This document shows, piece after piece, positions 10,781 through 22,300 of a stretch of 64,000 nt of DNA. The notes below the pieces were generated by a model. It saw only the letters and a program-made list of their open reading frames with translations, was not told the origin of the DNA and ran no database searches. The position numbers were made by a program, and so were the translations under genes. Origin of the DNA: Ridgeia piscesae (Eukaryota > Annelida > Polychaeta > Sabellida > Siboglinidae). The stretch's first letter is position 1; the number at the start of each line of letters is the position of its first letter. The DNA lies in contig JAODUO010000984.1 of the NCBI GenBank assembly GCA_025642075.2, positions 62,001-126,000 of the forward strand, given 5' to 3'.

Positions 10781-11660
10781 ATGCACACAACCCATGGCTG
10801 GATGAGCCGGTTTTCAGCCAACCAATCGATGACGTTTCCACCACCTGTTGCCCCCTCCCCCCAGCCTGGATTTCCTTTTTTTGAGCCAATGATCAATCAC
10901 TTTCAGAAAATTCAGCAGGAATTACAAACCCCTCGGGTGGGCAAATCACACCAATTAGCTTTGGTTCCTCACTCCAGAGAGGCTTTGTTAGAGCTTTCTT
11001 CTACAGGTTTTCTGTTTTCATGGGACTCACATGTCGTAGATAAGGGTTTCACCAAGAATTTTTGGTCGCAGCTGGGGGAAGCACAACGCGGCATGGAGCA
11101 GTATTTCCGTGACCATGTCATGCCGACGGCTGTGTATCTCCTCCTTCCAGGATTGGACAGGAGCCGCCCTCAATCGGTCCATACAAGGACTGATTGATCA
11201 TGTGGGCATCGGAAATGTGTCCATAGAACACTTATTAGAGCAGCTGAAGGCAACATTACAGTTGCTGTAATCAGTGGCCACTGCTTGGTCTGATGGCGCC
11301 ACCTTGGATTGTGCCATCACCTACAGCATCTTGCTATATCAATGGGACGAAGCTCTGTGAGGAGTCTCCCCTGGTGTCACAAGATGAACGCCTTAGCACT
11401 GCTTCATTTGGGGCTTCGTCACTGTTTGATAATCACCCAAGCAAACTACAGTTGTGGGACAAGGTGGCCAGTCGGCAATGGGACAATGCCGGGACAATAC
11501 AGGGGCTCGGCACCTTTCACCATCGGTAAACACATGCTGCTCCACATCGATCAGCACCGGCTACATCCTCACGTCAACAGCCCTTTCTGGCCATTAGGGG
11601 ATGTGGTTCAGGACGTCCCTTTCGCCACAGAGGAGGACGGCGACACAGATTGTGTCCCAT
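10781..11660 (+). pseudogene. DIRS copy B gag-like region
   Basis: The frame 10781-11197 contains MINHFQKIQQELQTP and a segment that aligns with the gag-like frames of copies C, D and E (DRSxxxSVHTRTD against NRSIQGLIDHV, after a frameshift). A later frame (11293-11529) has FGASSLFDNHPSKLQLWDKV, matching FGASSLFDELATKLQLWDKV of copy C. Several frameshifts break it. This protein sits where DIRS gag would be; no enzymatic motif is seen. Confidence 0.65.
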
Positions 11661-11689
11661 GTAGTGCACTTCACATCAATCAGTGCTCG

Positions 11690-13022
11690 AATTAGAAGTC
11701 ATACACAGAGCCATATTCCACTAGCTGCAGAAGCTAATAGGCCTGACAGTCTTGGTTCGTCAGACAACTCCACCATAGTGTCGTACATCAACAAGCAGGG
11801 CGGAACACGGTCAGTACAGCTGTGCAGACGGACCAAGAAGCTACTCCTCATGTGTCAGGCCAACCAGAAAGTGCTCCAGGCACGACACATCCCCGGGAGA
11901 TTGAACGTTCTTGCAGACGTCCTGTCACGTCTTTCCCAGACGTCAGGTACATAATGATCTCTGAACCCATCTGTCTTCTGAGCATTGATGTGGGAATGGG
12001 GAATCCCCTTATTGGATCTGTTTGCAACGAGGTGGAATTGCATGCTTCCCCTATTTGTGTTTCCCATTCCAGATCCATCAGCCATGGGAGTGGATGCTCT
12101 GTCAATGAGATGGAAGGCATATGCATACCCACCACCAGCTTTATTGTCTTCACTGCTTGGTGTAACATACAACACATTAATCCACTCTCTGCTACTGAGA
12201 GTGTAGTGTCAGATTTTTTGCTCCACCTTCACATGGAGAAACATTTGGCCATCTCAACCTTTGCAGGCTATCAGATGGCAGTCGCCAGCAGAAGTAGGAC
12301 GGAATTCTGCACTGAAGTCGCTACTTTGAAATATTGAAATGGAACAGGGCCACCATCAATGCCATTTTCCACAGTGGAATCTTGCCTTGGTTTTGTCAGC
12401 ATTGACAAAACTACCTCAACTGTATATGTGGCAGACAGTTTTGCTCATCGCGCTTGCTTCAGGCAAATGTCGGGTTGAAATCCATGCTTTCGAACATGCC
12501 CGACTATAACGGACACAGGTGACTGTTATTCATATCAAAGATGCAAGTGTTGTGCAAAGGCCCCAAATGTTTACTCTCATGCTCTATTCCAGCACTTGAC
12601 CATCATTTGTGCAATGGCATGACTGAAGACCGACTCCTGTGCACTAAGATTCTACCTGGAAAGGTCTATGCCATGGAGGGAGCATAAGCTTTGTGTCGTT
12701 CAAACCAGGGTATTAACGAGACATTGTACCATCCACAATCTCCGGGTGGATCTGAAAAATGTTTTTGGAGTGCTACACAAAATCACCTACCGGTACTCCT
12801 CTCCTCGAGTCCAATAGGGTCAAGTTACAATCCAAGGCTGCGTTGCTTGCATTACACAGACAGGCCTCCGTTGAACAGATTATGCGAGATGGTATCAGGT
12901 GCTGTCATAACTCCTTCACCGACATTTATCTCAATGACCTATCTCTCTACCCTTCCGATCTCATTAAACTAGGACAGGTAGTGGCTGCAGAATCAATTGT
13001 GCACCCTACAGGAGATCATTAG
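11690..13022 (+). pseudogene. DIRS copy B RNase H remnant and tyrosine recombinase
   Basis: RNase H residues remain around 11690-11955 (SDNSTIVSYINKQGG, then RHIPGRLNVLADVLSR). The recombinase region follows from 12177. The C-terminal segment appears in the frame of 12759-13022 (LLALHRQASVEQIM, then FTDIYLNDLSLYPSDLIKLG), which includes the Tyr expected as the nucleophile. Stops and deletions interrupt the frame. Confidence 0.75.
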
Positions 13023-13416
13023 AGGTAGCATTGATTATATCCATTCACCTAGATTCTGCACCTTGTGATGCAATGGTGGCAGGCTAAGTCTATGTTAGGC
13101 AGTAAATTCTATATTTTTTGAATTTAAATCATATGTATTTACAAGTAACATTACCTGGCCCCGTCCCTTCACCATGTCACCTTCCCTCATTCCCCGCTAT
13201 AGGGAGATTACCTATCACCCTTAGCCAAGTGGGAATAGGAGGTGACTCGGTGATGGGATAGGGTGGTGGGAACTGTAGGGATGGGTCAGATTTCATTTTA
13301 TGATTAATTTTGGCGAGCAACTTGGGCGCGGCCAAGTCTATTGCAACTTGTGAAGCGACGGAGCCAGGTAAGTATGTTACTTGTAAATACATATTTTAAT
13401 TCAAAAAATATAGAAT

Positions 13417-15355
13417 ATATTTCCTAACATAGACTTAGCCTGGCTCCGGCGCTTCATATTCATCGCCATAATTAATACAATGAAAAAATGACCTATCCCC
13501 ACAGCTGAGTCACTGAGTCTCTTCTCTTCTTACTTGGCGTCACCATTGTTTAAGTCTTGCCTTTGCGTAGCTCCGTATTTATCAGTTTTGTTAGCTGATA
13601 TCATATTTTGTTTAAATGAAGTTACGGTTTCTTGTTTTTCTTTTCACCTCTGCAATATAATGGGCTGTTTTCAGACCACTTTTCAGTTGTATTTTTCTGT
13701 TATTAGCCATTTTTCGACTTCACCCTTTCAATGTTAACGTAATTGTAATGGCAGACCACTCGCGAACACGCCACCGTCGGCACTAGACTCATGCGCGGCG
13801 GCGATAATCATCCGAACAAATGTCTCTTGTCACGGGGGGCGATCACAACTGGGTGCCGTCAATATGCGCTACAACAATTGCTTTTCTCGATGGGGGCGGC
13901 AACCGAACAAACAGGCTGCAATTACGGAAAAACTAGGTGCATTAAAACCGGAGTTTGCTTTCGCCGGCTCCACGACACAGGGTCCTGTTTCACGACCCTC
14001 AACCCACTCGCGACTGGAAGAGCCAGTTTTTGGCCAGCGAATCGACGCCATTTCCACCGAAATTAACGTTTGACTGGGCGTTGAAACGTTGGTCCGGGGA
14101 ATACACAAGCGCTTCCCGGATATGACGTCCCCACTAGCGACATTACGTAGGCGGGTACCCACGCCATACACCGGCAGAAGCTGCCGGTTCCGTCCGGCAG
14201 CGTGACACAGACAACAATAATGTTTTCTAGCCATTCTCCTATTCTTGCCATTCTCCGAGATTTCTCAGTCGCAGCTGGGGGGGCATGACTCTGCACGGAG
14301 CAGAGGTATTTCCGTGACCTCGCAGCCATGACATGCGACAGCTGTGTGTCTCCTCCTTCCGGGATTGGACAGGATCCGCCCTCAGTCGGTCCATACCAGG
14401 ACTGATTGATCATGTGGGCATCGGAAATGTGTCCACAGAACACCTATTGGAGCAGCTGAAGGCAACATTACAGTTGTCGCAATCAGTGGCAACTGCTTGG
14501 TCCAATGGCGCTACTTTGGATTGGGCCATCACCTACAACATCCTACTGCATCAACGGGACCAAGCTCTACAAGGAGTCTCATCCCTTGTGTCACTAGAGG
14601 AACGGGAGCATCTTCACACTGCTCCATTCGGGGCTTCGTCACTATTCGACGAGCTCGCAACTAAGCTACAGTTGTGGGACAAGGTGGCCAATCGGCAACA
14701 AGACTATGCCCTATGCAGGGGCTCGGCACATTTTACCGTTGGTAAAACACGTGCTGCTCCACACCGGTCAGCACCGGCTAGATCCACGCAACGACGGCAG
14801 GCTGCTATGCCAATGCCACTGTCGTTCTCACGTCAGCAGCCCTTTCTGGCCACTAGAGGACGTGGTTGACCAATGAGGAGGATGACGACACAGGTCAGGA
14901 CTACCTGTGTCCCAGGACTAGAGCACCGGTCAGCTAAATCGTTCCTCGACCCTCTAGACATACCACGACAGGTGGTCATGTTACCTCCTTTGCTTTCAAG
15001 GAAGGTGGGAACTCTGTCCCTGTTCTGCGATGTCTGGAGACAAAGGAGATGCAGCAAGTCAGTGTGCAATGTTCTGGAAGTCGGTTTCCGTCTTCGGTTC
15101 CGAGAGTGTCCCCCCATGACGGGTTCCCCATCTGCGTTTGTAGACAAGGGCTCTATCGTGAAGCACACAGCCCCCCAGTCACTGATACAGCCATGCAACA
15201 AACAATGTTGTAGAGGTAGTCTGCAACACTACATCTCCCAGATATTACAGTCACCTCTTCCTAGAGATTCCCCACTTCACAATGGAGAGTGCAGAAAGCA
15301 TGCGGCGTTCTCTCCCTCGAGACGCCTGGGTCACTTCCATTGATCTTGTGGATAT
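13417..15355 (+). mobile_element. DIRS-like element, copy C (3'-truncated)
   Basis: Begins TTCCTAACATAGACTTAGCC with a shortened left terminal repeat, continues through the leader and gag-like region and stops in the RT N-terminal region, where matching to the other copies ends after CTTGTGGATA. It shares its left end with the right terminus of copy B. Confidence 0.85.
13790..15343 (+). pseudogene. DIRS copy C gag-like and RT N-terminal remnant
   Basis: The frame 14333-14869 (MRQLCVSSFRDWTGSALSRS, then LLHQRDQALQGVSSL) is the longest gag-like frame of this copy. It overlaps the beginning of the RT-containing frame at 14873-15343 (NVLEVGFRLRFRECPPMTG). The palm domain with YLDD is absent because the element is cut off. 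Early frames at 13791-14073 carry the Met-Arg-Gly-Gly start also seen at 2063. Confidence 0.7.
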
Positions 15356-16014
15356 CTGCAAGTTTGAGTAATTGTCAGCGGAATCTGTTGCCAATTAATA
15401 TATGAGAGGTCAGTGGTCCAAGAAAGCGAATTAACATAGAAAAGAGATTGAGTGGCCCTCAGTACCTGGGAGGTGATGAAATAAATGATGCTCCAAAGTT
15501 ACCATGTTTATATATATATATATAGAGATATAATTTAAAAAATATTTTAAAATGTCTATCATTGACCGCATGGACAATGTGAGATAAACTGATATTTTGC
15601 GAGATATTTAATGGTTTATTGGGTTTAATAATGTAGTCAGCACCTTATAGACCAGTGGCACATGCCCCAATTTAATAACATACAAAAAAACATGAATGCA
15701 AGTGTCTAGCCTACCGGTAGTTCACTCTCTGCATCATGTTGCATGGATACTAAGCTTGTTGAACTTTCTCTTTTTACATAAATGTTTCACTCACTCTTCT
15801 TGCTATTTTCCTCTGCATGATAACAGGGTTGATAATAATTATATACATGCAACATTTAAGTATAATTATCTCTTATGTTTTCATGTCAGTAAAACGGATG
15901 TAACTCAGTGCATAAGTTGTTGACTCACAATGAAAGATTTTGTAATATTGCTATTTTTGGTACAGTCTTACACGTAACAGTGGATTCAATGTTGGTTTTG
16001 TGCTTACTTTGTAG
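15356..16014. other. Presumed intron sequence upstream of the first recognised gene 1 exon
   Basis: AT-rich with a short (TA)n at 15512-15524. A pyrimidine-rich tract and TTTGTAG end it at 16014. No further exon is recognised. The upstream exons of gene 1 (signal peptide and probable outer domains) were not found between here and position 1. Confidence 0.4.
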
Positions 16015-16332
16015 CACTTCCTCAAGTTTCCCTTGTTAATGTCAAGCTGAAGGAAGATCAGATGACTGTCACATGGTCATACATTGGACAGAGTCTGCGA
16101 CGTAAGAGATCTACATCTCCATCTGTGTCAGTCGTAGTCTACTATCAGTCGGATGGTGGAGAAGAAGCTCATTATCCACCAGAGGGCAGTGTGGCAGCTG
16201 AGGAACTAGAAGTGATCATCAATGGAAGGTTTGATGTAAAGGCCACGTACAAAGTGTGGTTGAAGGTTTATGAAGGTGGACTCACTGTTTCATCCCTACA
16301 GACAAAGCCACTTGGTGCAGCTGTTGAAACAG
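16015..16332 (+). CDS. Gene 1 exon: fibronectin type III-like domain
   Basis: Phase 1-1 exon of 106 codons after TTTGTAG and before GTACAG. It starts LPQVSLVNVKLKEDQ and shows an FN3 pattern. Trp sits in MTVTWSY (strand B), paired Tyr in VVVYYQS (strand C) and the F-strand YKVWLKVYEGG is followed by LTVSS. No paired Cys are present, which argues for FN3 over Ig. The loop after strand B contains LRRKRSTS, a furin-type RxKR site. The symmetrical phase suits a shuffled extracellular module next to the membrane. Confidence 0.8.
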
Positions 16333-19300
16333 GTACAGTAGATCATATACATGGCAGTGAAATATCCTACTATGCATACTGGGTATATGTGTAATATAAT
16401 ATAATAATATACTTTTTTTCCAAAATGCGTTTTATTTATCCACAATAATTTCAATGCACAAGAGACTGTTTGTTTTCAAAACATGATAACCACTGTGGTT
16501 TTTTCCCAAGATGCGATATATATCCTATAATTCAATCAACAGCCAATTGGTGTAATGGCAGCATCTTGTGGCAACAACGATTGATAACTTGCAAGAATGC
16601 ATTAAGCCACCCTCAAAATGTGAAAAACACAATTCGGATTTCAGTCGCCATTGTGGCATTAGCAAGATACACCAAAAAGGTGCGGCTAGAAATGGAATAT
16701 GCCAAGTCTTATCCGCTATGCTTAGGCAAAGACAAAGTCAGTACAGCACTGTATTGAATAACGAAACAATTACGTCGCCTTTTTTGCTACTTAATGGTAT
16801 TATTAAATTATGTTGCATACTGGCATCAAGCTGAGCTTTCTATGGTTTCAGAGCATATCTACAAGGCAAAAATCCGGATTGAAATGAGTTATTGTGCAAT
16901 ATTCCGATGTCATATAAACGCTAGTCACAGGGAACTCACATTTATCTTAATGTTCCACACGAAAAATTTAAGTATAAATTTTGAGGAGGCCTGCTGAGTT
17001 TCATGGCCTATTGTTTTCAGAATTATTGTATCAATTGAAGCGCACAGAACATAATCCAGGCCAGAAAGCATACATTGCAAACATATTTATATATTATAAA
17101 GTTATTTATATTGAGATAAAACCTGGCTTAATACATTATTATCACTAGAATGTTGATATTTGAAACAGGATTTGTAGCTTCTAACAGAACAACTTAAATC
17201 TGCCATCAAAATCCTGGTACACGTGTAGTTGCTTTTTGCACAAACCCCGTGATTTCTCTCCCTTTTGGTTTAGCTTCACAAAATAATAATTATGAACTGA
17301 TTTGTTTAACTAGATATGATGTATCTGGGCAGCACAAATTTTAAAAAAACCTGAAGTCATTAACATATAAAGTGTCACTGTTAGTTAATTAACTAGATAA
17401 ATAAATACATACTAGAAGTTGCATTCATATAAGAATTAAAATTAACACAAATTAAAGAATTATAGAATATACTAAAATATTGATGTACTTTCTTAAGACT
17501 TTCCAAGTTTTGTATATTCATGTGTCTGTTTTCAGCACCATCTGCAACATCTCCACCTGGTGTCCCACCAATAAGTATCATCGCTGGGGCTGCAGCTGGT
17601 GTTGTTGTCATTCTCATAATTCTAGTCATCGGTATCCTACTTTATCGTCGACATGCCAAGAATAAAGGTAATATTGAAGAATTGTCTTGATGTCTTAATT
17701 AAGCTGTAGACTCTATTATCAAAATGATTGATTTTCTGTAAATGCTAGTTGAGTCTACTGTTATGCTTATGTAATTACCTTTAAAATGGTGTGGCTATAA
17801 TATGAATTATTGTCCCCTGTATGTGACAAACATTTATATTCTAAACAACAATAGACTCAATATCATACACTTTATCGATATTAACTGCATTTCTATCACA
17901 GGACTGGCTGAATGGAGTGGATAACTCCATCTTGACCAAGAAATGCTGCATTCACACCATTTGGTTGTGTTTCTTGTGATCTTGTATGATCTTGTATGGA
18001 TAACCAGAAAAAAATCAAATTAGGGGATTACATGTACCGGGAAGAGACTAGGCAGTGACTATGATTAACCAAAACACATTTCATTCATAATTACAAACTC
18101 ACTATATTATAGTTCAAAGGACTTCATTTAAAAATTATGAATTTAATAATAAAATTGTTAAACTGAATGCATGTTCACATTTAACAACTTATCACAGCTA
18201 ATTTTTTTTTTAATTTGTACTAGAAAGTGGTGTATGCCAGATAAGAATTTCTTGATATGGCATATAAGTTAATGTTAATTGTTTTTTACAAAATAAATAC
18301 ATTTCTTGCTCCTAAAATGTGAGCATTTTCAATCAACTATTATTTTTAAAACGCTTTTATTATGTCATGCTATATATCTGACCATTGTTGTTCTTTTATT
18401 ATTATAATTATTGTATATTGTGTTATATAAAATGTATTTTATCAACAATAAAGTTATAGATCTAGGAGCCGGGTTAACTGACTAACATTGTTTATTGTGT
18501 GCTATTTCCTTTTCAGATTGCAGTGATGTTGAATCAAAGCCAAACAGGTAAATGAAATCTTCCTCCTTGCATCTGTCTGATCCAGATGGAGACTTAATTT
18601 ATATGCCTGTATAATGTTACATATTCATTCAGCATATCAAGTTACTGTATATTATATTTCAATTTATGATTTTGTAAATTTTGAATTGAGACTCAAATTT
18701 GATAATTATTTAAAAAAAGAGATACAATGTTTTCCTAGTTGCCATGTTGTTTGCAGTGCTCAGCAACATTCTCTTAAAGGGACAACAATTTGCCATAGCA
18801 TAAAAACATACCATTTAGAGGATACGTGACCATGATTTAATGAGCACGGAGCACATATTTTAAATAATTGTTCAAACTTTGATATTATTCACCACCGGGT
18901 GCTGCCACATTACACTCAAGGTGCATCTACTCAATGTAAATGTTCAATTTTCCAATCAATAGACAGATCTGTGCAAAAACAAGAGTATCGTTTCATATTT
19001 TATCCGTAGGCAATATGGAGTTCAACAAATCATTTGTATACATCTTCAAAATCAAAAAGGTAAATTAAAAAAATGTCACATTATTCGGTCCTCATTAATA
19101 TTCATGACGTAATAACGTGCAAAGTTGTAATGTCCTATAGTTTTGCACCTATATAAACAAATATGTGCAGGCCTACGGAAAGGTTTCCTTTTTAACCTAA
19201 ATATTTGTGCAGACATGATGTTTATGTACGCCATTGTGTATTATGAATTTAACAATAACACGGGCAGGGCTTGCCATGCATGGTATACATTACAATTGAA

Positions 19301-22300
19301 ATAGTCAAATAACGTATGCAAATATTAGTTGGCAGGCATCGTAGAGTATGAAACAATGTCACAATTGACACATATCATCATGCTGACTGCATTGTGCACA
19401 ATTTTGCTTTTAATCCATCGGCCGCATGAAATAGCCCCCTGGCCATATTAATTTGGCCCATGGTTTGCTGACCTCTGACTTATTATTTTGGAACAGCTGT
19501 ATGTTGCACATTATGTCTCAGGGGTTGAAGGTTCTGTCTTACAGCCTTGCATTGTCATCATATTAATTATCTTGTGATTGTATTTGCACATGCAGTGTCA
19601 GTTCCCGGATTGTTTTTAATAACAGAATGCACATTGGATCCTCTAACATAGTCAACACACATTTCACTAATCTGTACCACACTGCCTTGATTTGCTGATT
19701 ATCAAGAAGGAGTATATGTTAGTTTTGGCAATTTACCTGCTAAGCTACTGCTGCATTTGAAAGAGTGTTAATTTTAACGTACATGTTAGTATTTATCTTA
19801 ATTATGTAATCAGTCTGTGATGTTTGTCACCCACTGTCTTGTCTTCATCAAAACCATTTTGTATATTTAGATGAGTTTAATATATTCATTGTTTATTTCT
19901 TGTGCCAATTGCTGCAGTATGTTGATGGTGACCAGAGACCATGAGATGGTGGATGGCTACAGCAATGTGGCATGTGAAGCAGCCCAAGAAGCTGATGATG
20001 GCAACACTGAAAGTATTTCGCTTCTCTTTATTTAGAGAATAAAACATTGTTTATGGAAGTCATGCAACATGTTAATATAAAATAGAATAGAACAGATGCA
20101 TACTTACCATGATATTCTCAAAACAAATAAATCATGTTCTGTCTCTGTCTCATTTACTCAAATGTGTGTTTCTTCATCAGAAAAAGGACATTGAAAAGGC
20201 CATGTTAATTCAGTCATCACAGAATCTCATATATGATGATGATTTGTTTTGCATGGCATGTTGCAGTGATGGATACTGTCCATAAACATTTAGAATAAAT
20301 GATTTATTGCCTAACATAGACTTAGCCTGGCTCCGTCGCTTCACAAGGTGCAATAGGCTTGGCCGCACCCAAGTTGCTCGCCATAATTAATAAAATGAAA
20401 ACACCACCCCATCCAATCACTGAGTCTCTTCTCTTCTTACTTTGCGCTGCCATTGTTTAAGTCTTGCATTCGCGTAGCTCCGTATTTATCAGTTTTGTGA
20501 GTTGATATCATAATTTGTTTAAACGAAGTTACGGTTTATTGCTTTTCTTTTCACCTCTGCAATACAATGGGCTGTTTTCAGACCACTTTTCAGTTGTATT
20601 TTTCTATTATTAGCCGTTTTTAGACTTCGCCATTTCAATTTGTATTGGCAGACGACTCACGAACACGCCACCGTCTGCACTAGACTCATGCGCGGTGGCG
20701 ATAATCATCCGAACAAATGTCTCTTGTCATGGTACGACAAGTACGACACTTGTTCACAGTGGACTGATTAAGTATGGAATGGAATAGTATAAACATCGCT
20801 CTGTTTCAGAAATGCAGGCGCCTGACACATGTAACATCGCTACAGCCGATATTACCAACACACGATTAGCGACGTTTCAACCGTCTTTGGGGGGGGGCGC
20901 GAATAATCGGCCTTGTTGTGCTCCCGGAGGCCTAGTTAAAACCTAGGCGTTTGACGGAACTGGCCGAACAAATATAGTCCCGCCAGTTAGATTCACAAAA
21001 AGAGAATCCGAGCAAATACCCGGCATTTAGCTGTGACACAAGCCGATTATACCATCCAGGTCACTCCCCCAGTCTGGGTTTAATTTTTCTGATCAATCAC
21101 TTTCAGAAAATTCAGCAAGAATTAAAAAACCCTCAGGGGGGCAATTTATACCAATTTACTTCCGTACTTTGCTCCAGAGGCCCTGCTCTGTTAGAGCGTT
21201 CTTCTACAGGTTTTCTGTTTTCACGAGACTCTCCTGTCATGGATAAGAGCTTCACCGAGATTTCTCGGTCTCAGATGGGGGGAGCTTGACTCGGCACGGA
21301 GCAGAAATATGTCCGTGACATCGCAGCCATGACACGCCAATGGCTGTGTATCTCCTCCTTCCAGGATTGGACGGGAGCTGCCCTCAATCGGTCCATACAA
21401 GGACTGATTGACCACGTGGACATTGGAAGCGTATCCACAGAACAGCTGTTGAAACATCTTAAGACAACTTTACAGTTGTCTCAGTCAGTGGCAACTACTT
21501 GGTATGATGGTGCTACCTTGGATTGCACCATCGCCTACAACATCCTACTGCATCAACGGGACCAAGCTGTACGAGGAGTCTCTCCCCTTGTGACAGTAGA
21601 GGAACGGGAGCACCTTCATACTGCTCTATTTGGGGCTTCATCACTATTCGACGAGCTCGCAACTAAGCTACAGTTGCGGAACAAGGTGGCCACTCAGCAA
21701 TGAGACTATACCCTGTACAGGGGCTCGGCACCTTTTACCATTGGTAAAACACGCGCTGCTCCACATCGATCAGCACCGGCTAGATCCATGCAACTATGGT
21801 AGGCTGCTATACCAATGCCACTGTCGTTCTCACATCAGCTAGAGGACGTGATTCAGGATGTCCATTTCACCAATGAGGAGGACGATGACACAGGTCAGGA
21901 CTACCTGTGTCCGAGGATTCGGACACCGGTCAGCCCTATCGTTACGCGACCTTCGACCCTCTAGACATACCACGACAGGTGGTCGAGTTACCTCCTTTGC
22001 TTAATAGGAAGGTGGGAGCTCTGCCCCTGTTCTGCAATGTCCAGAGACGAAGGAGATGCAGCAAGTGGGTGTGCAACGTTCTGGAAGTTGGTTTCCGTTT
22101 TCAGTTCAGAGAATGTCCCCCATGACGGGTGCCCTGTCTGCGTTTGTAGACAAGGGCTCTATCGTGAAGCGTACAGCCCTCCGGTCACTGATACAGTCCA
22201 TGCAACAACGTTGTAGAGGTAGTCTCCGACACTACATCTCCCGGGTGTTACAGTCACCTCTTCCTAGAGATTCCCCACTTCACGATGGAGAGTGCGGAAG

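Larger units (their letters stand above)
10640..13416 (+). mobile_element. DIRS-like element, copy B (5'-truncated, internally deleted)
   Basis: The left inverted terminal repeat and leader are missing and the exact left edge is uncertain (10620-10680). The gag-like region leads directly to RNase H near 11690, so the whole RT is gone. A second deletion near 12150 removes the methylase-like region. The right side is complete: recombinase, ICR and right inverted terminal repeat (13223-13368). Its right terminus is joined directly to the left terminus of copy C. Confidence 0.85.

Noticed and set aside
18779..19110. Possible extra gene 1 exon in repeat block R2
   Set aside because: No in-phase splice pair; the same block at 26500 also lacks coding continuity.
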